Shown here: positions 52,343-59,502 of the stretch, piece by piece | Numbering within the stretch: position 1 is the first letter of the stretch | How the letters are laid out: every line of letters begins with the position of its first letter | Assembly (NCBI RefSeq): GCF_944381005.1 | Contig: NZ_CALWJM010000013.1 | Span: 1-59,502, forward strand | Direction of reading: 5' to 3' | From: an uncultured Butyricicoccus sp. | GTDB lineage: Bacteria; Bacillota; Clostridia; Oscillospirales; Butyricicoccaceae | Length of the DNA stretch: 59,502 bases | Notes under the pieces: generated by a model | Database searches by the model: none | What the model was told of the DNA's origin: nothing | What the model saw: the letters and a program-made list of their open reading frames with translations, nothing else | Program-made: the position numbers and the translations under genes

Positions 52343-52371
52343 ATAATAGTGAGGATTGCGCCGCCTGTCAA
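52343..52371 (-). promoter_or_regulatory. Promoter of acpP
   Basis: Minus strand: perfect -35 TTGACA (52366-52371), 17-bp spacer, -10 TATTAT (52343-52348). Confidence 0.8.
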
Positions 52372-52402
52372 GCCCCTTTTTGCAAAATCCTTCGGTGTGC
52401 CG

Positions 52403-53412
52403 TTATTGACCGGCGAGCTGACAAACATTGGCTTCAATGGCTTCAATCATGCCGCTTTTTTTATACTCAATCGCCTGCCGGATGGCATTCATAAAGGCTA
52501 TCTCATTGGACGAACCGTGCGCCTTGATGACCGGACGGGAGATACCGATAAACGGTGCACCACCGACCGCATCCTGGTCGAACTGGCTGCGGAACTCGTC
52601 CATGCCCTTTTTGCAAGCCAGATAAGCCAATTTTGTGCCCAAATTGGCCAAAAAGACCTGTTTGATTTCGCCCGCCATGAACTTTGCGACACCCTCAATG
52701 GTCTTGAGCATGACATTACCCGCAAAGCCGTCACATACTGCCACGTCGCAAGCGCCAAGCGGCACGTCGCGTCCTTCGACGTTGCCGACAAAGTGAATTT
52801 GTCCGGCATCGCCCGCCGCCTTGAGCAGCGCATAGGCTTCTTTGCGCAGCGGGTCGCCCTTGGAGTCCTCCGAACCGTTGTTGACCAATCCAACGCGCGG
52901 ACGCTGCACACCCTTGATTTTCTCCATGTACAGCGAACCCATCACGCCAAATTGCAGTAAGTATTCGGCGGTACATTCGGTGTTTGCACCAGCATCAATC
53001 AGCAATACTTGGCCGTTTTTACACGGCATGACCGGTGCCAATGCGCCGCGGCGCACCCCTTTGATGCGCTTACAGAACAGGGTTGCACCGGCAAGCAAAG
53101 CACCGGTCGAACCGGCGCTTACAATGGCATCGGCTTCGCCTTTTTTCACCAGATTGAGTGCGACTGCCATAGACGACTGCGGCTTTGCACGCAGCACAGT
53201 CGCCGGGTCGTCGTGCATGTCCACCAAATCCGGGGCGTGCAGTACGGTCAAGCCCGGCGTATTCTGCGCACCATGCGCGGCAAGAATTGCCTGAATTTTG
53301 TCTTCCTGCCCGACCAGCACAATTTCTTCGTGAAAGGTCTGTGCCGCACGAATCGCACCACAGACAACCGCTTCGGGCGCGTTGTCGCCGCCCATTGCGT
53401 CTACCGCAATCT

Positions 53413-53416
<4 letters not shown>
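52403..53416 (-). CDS. plsX: Phosphate acyltransferase PlsX
   Basis: 337 residues. Makes acyl phosphate from acyl-ACP for phospholipid synthesis. Family marks: MKIAVDAMGGDNAPEAVV, VSAGSTGALLAGA, VGLVNNGSEDSKGDP and CDGFAGNVMLKTIEG. Overlaps the end of trmFO. acpP follows. Confidence 0.97.
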
Positions 53417-54722
<1,306 letters not shown>

Positions 54723-54726
<4 letters not shown>

Positions 54727-57236
54727 ACTTCCTCCGTTTCGGTCTGCTTTGCAGTCTTGCGGGTCGTGCGCTTTTTGGGTGCCGCTTCACTTTCCGCCGT
54801 ATCTGCTTTTTTTGTAGTCTTACGGGTGGCCTTTTTCTTGGCCGGTTGTTCTTCCTCGGTGGCTTCCGCCTTCTTGGTCGTGCGGCGCGTGGTCTTTTTC
54901 TTGGGCGCTTCTTCCCCTTCGGCAGTCTCTGCCTTTTTAGTCGTCCGGCGCGTAGTCTTTTTCTTAGGCTCTGCCTCGTCCTCTGCTGCCTCACTCTTTT
55001 TCTTGCGCGTCGTTTTCTTCGCCGCTTTCTTTTCGGCTTCCTCAGCTTCCTTTGCCGCTGCCCGTTCGGCGGCCTTTGCCGCACGCGCTTCTCGGCGCTG
55101 ACGGTTCTTTTCGGCCTCCTCTGGCGACACACCTTCTTTGACCAATTCTTTATAGGTGCAGCCCTCACGCAAGCAAACGTCGGTCACTTCCTTAGAATCG
55201 CGGTCGGTATGCCGGAACAGCGATGAATCACAAATCAGGCACTTGGTCTTAAGTGGTTTATCCCATGTAATAAACTGGCAGGTGGGATAGGTGTCACAAG
55301 AGTAATACACATAACCGCGCGCCGATTTCTTTTTGACCACCTTTGCACCGCATACCGGACAGGATGCGCCGGTATCTTCGGACAGTGCCTTGGTGTTGGT
55401 ACACTCCGGAAAGCCCGGACACGCCAAAAACTTTCCGAATCGTCCCGATTTAATGACCATATTGCGCCCGCACTTCTCACAGATAACGTCGGTTTCTTCA
55501 TCGGGAATCTTAATGCGGGTCTTGTCCAAATCTTTTTCGGCTTGGTTGAGCGCGGCTGCAAATCCATCATAAAAGGTGTGCAGCAGATTGACATAGGGCA
55601 CCTTGCCGGTTTCCACCTCGTCAAGCTGATTTTCCATGTTGGCGGTAAACTCATAGTCGGCCACCGACTTAAATTTATCCACGAGCAAACCGGTAACACC
55701 CTCGCCCAGCGGAGTCGGGCGCAGACTGCGGTTTTCCTTGTTGACGTAATCACGGTCGATAATCGTGGCAATGGTCGGCGCATAGGTGGACGGGCGACCA
55801 ATGCCCTTTTCTTCCATCGCACGAATGAGTGATGCCTCAGTATAACGGGCAGGCGGCTGGGTGAAATGCTGTGCTGGCTCGATTTTATCGGCTGTCAGCG
55901 TGTCGCCCTCGGCAAATACCGGCAACGGCTTGCCCGCCTCGCTCTTTTCTCCCTGCTTGTCGTCGTCAGTGCTCTCCTCATAGACTGCCGTAAAGCCGGG
56001 GAATGCGACCGTATGCCCAGAAGCGCGGAATACATGCCCCTTGCTTGTAATATCTGCCGAAATCGTGTCCAAAATCGCGTCTGCCATCTGACAGGCGACA
56101 AACCGCGACCAAATCAGCTTATACAGCTTGTACTGGTCGGGTGTGAGCTGTTCGCGCACCGATTCGGGGTCAATCGCAACATTAGAGGGGCGAATGGCTT
56201 CGTGTGCATCCTGTGCGCCGCCCTTGGTCTTAAACACACGCGGTTTACCCGGATAGAACGCTTCGCCATAGCGGTTTTTGATATACTCGGCGGCGGCAGC
56301 GGTTGCTTCGTCCGACAGGCGCAAGGAGTCGGTACGCATATAGGTAATCAAACCGGTAAGGCCAAATTCGCCGCCCAAATCAATACCTTCATACAGTTCC
56401 TGCGCTACACTCATGGTACGGCGCGGCACCATATTGAGTTTTCGGGAGGCTTCCTGCTGCAATGTGGAGGTGGTAAACGGAGGTGCAGCAGACTTTTTCT
56501 TTTTGCCCTTCTTGACCGTCGCTACCTGAAACGGTTGACCAGTCACATCATCTACTACTTTACGGGTCTGTTCCTCGTTTTTCAGCTCTACTTTTCCATC
56601 TGCTTCGCCGTAATAACGCGCTGAGAACACCCCATCTGCCGCCGTGCGCAAGGTTGCCTCAATCGACCAATATTCTTCGGGTTGAAAGGCACGGATTTCA
56701 TTTTCACGGTCTACGACCAAGCGAGTTGCAACCGACTGCACGCGGCCAGCCGACAAGCCCCGCTTAACCTTGCGCCACAAAAAGGGCGACAGCCGATAGC
56801 CTACAATACGGTCAAGGATGCGGCGCGCCTGCTGCGCGTCAACCAAATCCAAGTCGATGTCACGCGGATGCGCGATGCCGTAACGGACGGCATTCTTTGT
56901 GATTTCGTTGAAGGTCACGCGCTTAAACTGTCCCTCTTTCAAATCCAACAATGCCTGTAAGTGCCATGAAATGGCTTCACCCTCGCGGTCAGGGTCGGTT
57001 GCAAGGTAAACAAAGTCGGCTTCCTGTGCGGCTTTGCGCAGTTCGGAAATGATTTTATCTTTGCCTTCAATGGGGCCATATTCGGGCTGAAAATCGTGTT
57101 CCAAATCAACACCCATTGTTTTTCTTGGCAGGTCACGCAGATGCCCCATCGAGGCTTTGACCACATAGTCACTGCCCAGATACTTGCCAATGGTCTTTGC
57201 CTTGGCTGGGGATTCCACGATTACCAATTTTGACAT
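54723..57236 (-). CDS. topA: DNA topoisomerase I
   Basis: 837 residues. TOPRIM start KLVIVESPAKAKTIGKYLG, catalytic Tyr in GLITYMRTDSLRLS, then three C-terminal four-cysteine zinc fingers (CEKCG..CPGFPEC, CPVCG..CDTYPTC, CLICD..CLREGC). After about residue 740 an unusual tail of about 95 residues repeats units of the kind KKKTTRRTTKKAE and acidic spacers, resembling histone-H1-like tails; it probably adds non-specific DNA affinity (inference). Relaxes negative supercoils. Confidence 0.97.
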
Positions 57237-57293
57237 AGTATTCCTCCACTCAAGTGTTCTATCGCAACACGGGGCAACCCCGTGATTTTATTT

Positions 57294-58538
57294 CTAGCAA
57301 AGTAGACGGCAGCATCCCGCTTTTTGTTCTGCCACGCCCTCCAGCTCCAACACCACAAGCGCCGCTGCAATTTCAGAAGCGGGCAGGCCGGTGGCTTCGC
57401 TCACGGCATCTACCGTCTGTGCACCGTCCGCGATTGCCTGTGCAACCAGCCGTTCGGTACCGTCCAGATAGTCGGGCAACCGGTCGGTTTTACACACTTG
57501 TGCCGCTGGTTTGGATACCGGTTTCGGTTGGGGTTTGGATACATCTAGTTTTGGTTTGGGTATGGCGGGCTTGCGCGGTGGGTGCTCGGATATCGGCACC
57601 TGTCCTGCCGAATCCCATCCCCGCACCCATACCGTGCGCACCAGTTTTTCTTGCGGTTTTTGGCGCAGCATGGGCGCAAGTTCATGTACAATGTCCATCG
57701 GACTGGTGACAATGCGCGCCACTTCGTCTCGAATCAGTTGATTGCCGCCGACAGCGCCCGGTGTGTCCAGCGGGCCGGGCACGGCAAAGACTTCACGCCC
57801 TTGGTCAAATGCACGGCGCGCGGTGATAAGGGCACCTGAACGCGCAGGCGCTTCGACCAGCAAAGTGGCGACCGACATACCGCTTAAAATGCGGTTGCGA
57901 ATGGGAAAGCGAAAGCCTTCGGGCGGTGTACCGGGTGGATTTTCGCTGACAACCGCACCCGACAGCATGATATCGCCCATTAGGTACTGATTTTCTTTGG
58001 GATAGCACACATCCACGCCGTTTGCCAGTACAGCAACCGTTGTGCCGTTCACCTTTAAACAGCCTCGATGGGCTGCACTGTCTGTGCCGTGTGCCATGCC
58101 GGACAAGATGGTAAACCCCGCCTGCGCCAATGCCGCGCCGAATCGTTCGGCCATGCGCAGTCCATACGCCGAAGCCGCGCGCGTACCGACGATGGTAATG
58201 CCCGGTGCACGGTCAAAATCGGGCAGCGTGCCGCGCACATACAAAACCGGCGGCGGGTCGGAAATCTCGCGCAGGCGGTCGGGGTAACCGCTGTCCTCAA
58301 TGGTTAAAATCTGAATCTTCTTTTGTTCACAGGTGCGCAAAATCTGCTGTGCGCCCGATAAATCCTTGTCACACAGCGCGTCGGTCTGACGTTTGTTCAG
58401 CCCCGCATGGATGAGCACATCCCGATTGGCACCGTAAAGAAATTCAGGTGTGCCAAACCGTTCGGTCAAATCCCGAATATTCTGTGCACTCAAATCGCTG
58501 CGGGTAGCCAACCACAGCCAGTATACGCGCTTTGACAT
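57294..58538 (-). CDS. dprA: DNA processing protein DprA/Smf
   Basis: 414 residues. Rossmann-fold core with ITIVGTRAASAYGLRMAERFG, GMAHGTDSAAHRGCL and GALITARRAFDQGREVFAVPG; a Pro/Lys-rich linker (about 325-350) and a C-terminal winged-helix domain (residues about 360-414). Loads RecA on incoming single-stranded DNA in transformation; its presence alone does not prove competence. Followed by topA, the usual order. Confidence 0.95.
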   Translation of the reverse strand: MSKRVYWLWLATRSDLSAQNIRDLTERFGTPEFLYGANRDVLIHAGLNKRQTDALCDKDLSGAQQILRTCEQKKIQILTIEDSGYPDRLREISDPPPVLYVRGTLPDFDRAPGITIVGTRAASAYGLRMAERFGAALAQAGFTILSGMAHGTDSAAHRGCLKVNGTTVAVLANGVDVCYPKENQYLMGDIMLSGAVVSENPPGTPPEGFRFPIRNRILSGMSVATLLVEAPARSGALITARRAFDQGREVFAVPGPLDTPGAVGGNQLIRDEVARIVTSPMDIVHELAPMLRQKPQEKLVRTVWVRGWDSAGQVPISEHPPRKPAIPKPKLDVSKPQPKPVSKPAAQVCKTDRLPDYLDGTERLVAQAIADGAQTVDAVSEATGLPASEIAAALVVLELEGVAEQKAGCCRLLC

Positions 58539-58541
58539 GGT

Positions 58542-59339
58542 TTATCCTCCCTTTTTGGTCATCTCCCAAATCAGGATAGCTGCGGCAACGCCTGCATTAA
58601 GCGATTCCGCACGCCCTGCCATGGGGATTATCAACTTTTGGTCACACTGCTCCAGTGCAGCCGCCGTCACGCCGCGCCCCTCGTTGCCGACGATGACCGC
58701 CGCCCGTGCGGGCAGTCCCTCGGCGGACAGCGGCACGCTGTCTGGCTCCAATGCCGCCGCATACACCGGAATTTGCTGGGCGCGCAGCGCGCTCACCGCA
58801 TCGGTCAGCGGCATTTGGCATACCGGCTGCCGGAATGCCGCGCCCATCGTGGCACGCACGACTTTAGGCGCAGTCGGGTCGGTGCAGCCCTCGCACAAAA
58901 TCACAAGGTCAAGTGCAAAGGCATCGGCTGTGCGCAAAATCGTCCCCAAGTTTCCGGGGTCTTGCAGCCCGTCGAGCAGCACCGCATGGCGTACCGTGGT
59001 AAAATCGACTGTGTTTTGCACCGGGCGCTTGCAGCAAAAAATCAGGCCGGGGGCGGTTTCCAAATCACTTGCCAGTGCAAACAGCTTAGGGTCGGCGGTA
59101 AACAGGGCGGCACCCTGTTGCTGTGCGCGTTGCAGCACGGTCTGCAATCTATCTTGCTCTATATCGCTGCGCACCAGAACCGATTGTACCGGTACACCCG
59201 AATCCAGTGCTTCGCCCAGCATTTTTTCGCCCTCGCACACCATTTCGCCGGTCGTCAGGCGGTACTTTTTTTCACGCGCCAGTCGCGCCAGATGTTTCAG
59301 CCTGGTATTCTGGCGGCTTGTAATCGCAGTAAATTCCAT
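58542..59339 (-). CDS. TrmH/SpoU-family RNA 2'-O-ribose methyltransferase
   Basis: 265 residues from the ATG at 59337-59339 (MEFTAITSRQN), behind GAGAGGAC. An N-terminal L30e-like substrate-binding domain and a C-terminal SPOUT knot: LLDGLQDPGNLGTILRTADAF, VIVGNEGRGVT and IPMAGRAESLNAGVAAAI. These are the three SpoU motifs. Target (rRNA or tRNA) is not readable. Three bases from dprA. Confidence 0.93.
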   Translation of the reverse strand: MEFTAITSRQNTRLKHLARLAREKKYRLTTGEMVCEGEKMLGEALDSGVPVQSVLVRSDIEQDRLQTVLQRAQQQGAALFTADPKLFALASDLETAPGLIFCCKRPVQNTVDFTTVRHAVLLDGLQDPGNLGTILRTADAFALDLVILCEGCTDPTAPKVVRATMGAAFRQPVCQMPLTDAVSALRAQQIPVYAAALEPDSVPLSAEGLPARAAVIVGNEGRGVTAAALEQCDQKLIIPMAGRAESLNAGVAAAILIWEMTKKGG

Positions 59340-59367
59340 ATGTCCTCTCAAATGAAACAATATGCCG

Positions 59368-59406
59368 AAAGCCTGCGCATCGTCACGCGACGCACAGGCT
59401 TTTTTC
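59368..59406. terminator. Stem-loop between the last two minus-strand genes
   Basis: Outer stem AAAGCCTG/CAGGCTTT with inner CGTC/GACG. The T-run is on the plus-strand side, where no gene precedes it; on the minus strand only TTTCGG follows. Termination is therefore uncertain. Confidence 0.4.
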
Positions 59407-59412
59407 TGCTTT

Positions 59413-59502
59413 TTATTCGCTCAGCGGCTTCATCGTGGGGAACACCCTTCTACCCTCTTCATCCGGTTTCATCACGCCTTGTACGGTCGAAAAAGTGCCG
59501 TT
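59413..59502 (-). CDS. C-terminal end of an unidentified gene (cut by window)
   Basis: Only the last 29 codons are inside the window, ending ...GRRVFPTMKPLSE and TAA (59413-59415). The other two frames close early. Too short to assign a family. Confidence 0.55.
   Translation of the reverse strand, partial: NGTFSTVQGVMKPDEEGRRVFPTMKPLSE

Noticed and set aside
59368..59406. Terminator of the gene ending at 59413
   Set aside because: The T-run is on the wrong strand for that gene; kept only as a low-confidence stem-loop.

Overview
The window looks like core chromosome from a spore-forming member of class Clostridia, probably a gut organism near Butyricicoccus, Agathobaculum or other Oscillospirales. 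The genus is a guess. Supporting signs are moderate GC, a sporulation sigma factor G (sigG), a short archaeal-type AspRS, a purine pathway whose last two steps are split over two unusual single-domain proteins, and a locus for mucin or milk Gal-beta-1,3-HexNAc sugars. I saw no rRNA, tRNA, CRISPR array, insertion sequence or prophage.

Layout. 1-1397: partial 23S rRNA methyltransferase gene (rlmD/rumA family). 1556-10277: minus-strand de novo purine operon, purE-purC-purF-purM-purN-IMP cyclohydrolase (PurO type)-AICAR transformylase-small membrane protein-purD-unknown protein, behind a strong promoter and a structured leader of about 260 nt with its own terminator hairpin. 10640-14460: a fused glycosyltransferase/pyruvyl transferase gene diverging from a flippase gene; the two predicted promoters share one palindromic -35 hexamer. 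14567-17902: xpt, aspS and an unrecognised gene. 17982-27846: GH112 phosphorylase, a three-component sugar ABC importer without its ATPase, an AraC regulator and a GH2 beta-galactosidase. 27915-31746: histidine-free HPr-like (Crh-like) protein, flavodoxin-fold reductase, YihY membrane protein, SLOG protein and ilvE. 31955-34097: secreted protein with a degenerate NodB-like domain, then sigG behind a sigma-F-like promoter. 34137-38366: topoisomerase IV genes parC and parE. 38508-38810: no protein gene; candidate small RNA. 38906-39088: rpsU. 39259-47528: leuS, rsfS, LCP protein, yqeK, nadD, yhbY, XTP pyrophosphatase, rph and ftsY. 47561-52306: smc, rnc, acpP. 52403-59339: plsX, trmFO, topA, dprA and an rRNA 2'-O-methyltransferase. 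The last 90 bases hold the end of another minus-strand gene.

How it fits together. The purine cluster encodes eight enzymes of the route from PRPP to IMP; purL/Q/S, purK and purB are not in the window. The sugar locus would import a galactosyl-HexNAc disaccharide, split it by phosphorolysis (GH112) and trim beta-galactosides (GH2). The Crh-like protein next door could link it to carbon catabolite control, but that is inference.

The most notable non-protein signal is the roughly 255-nt candidate RNA between rpsU and parE (minus strand). It has six C-runs, two hairpins with the identical 7-nt loop UUCCCCC, a perfect 16-bp terminator and, upstream, a 9-bp direct repeat with an 11-bp period where the -35 box should be. 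It has the architecture of an sRNA that pairs with Shine-Dalgarno sequences under response-regulator control. All calls rest on reading the sequence; no database search was run.
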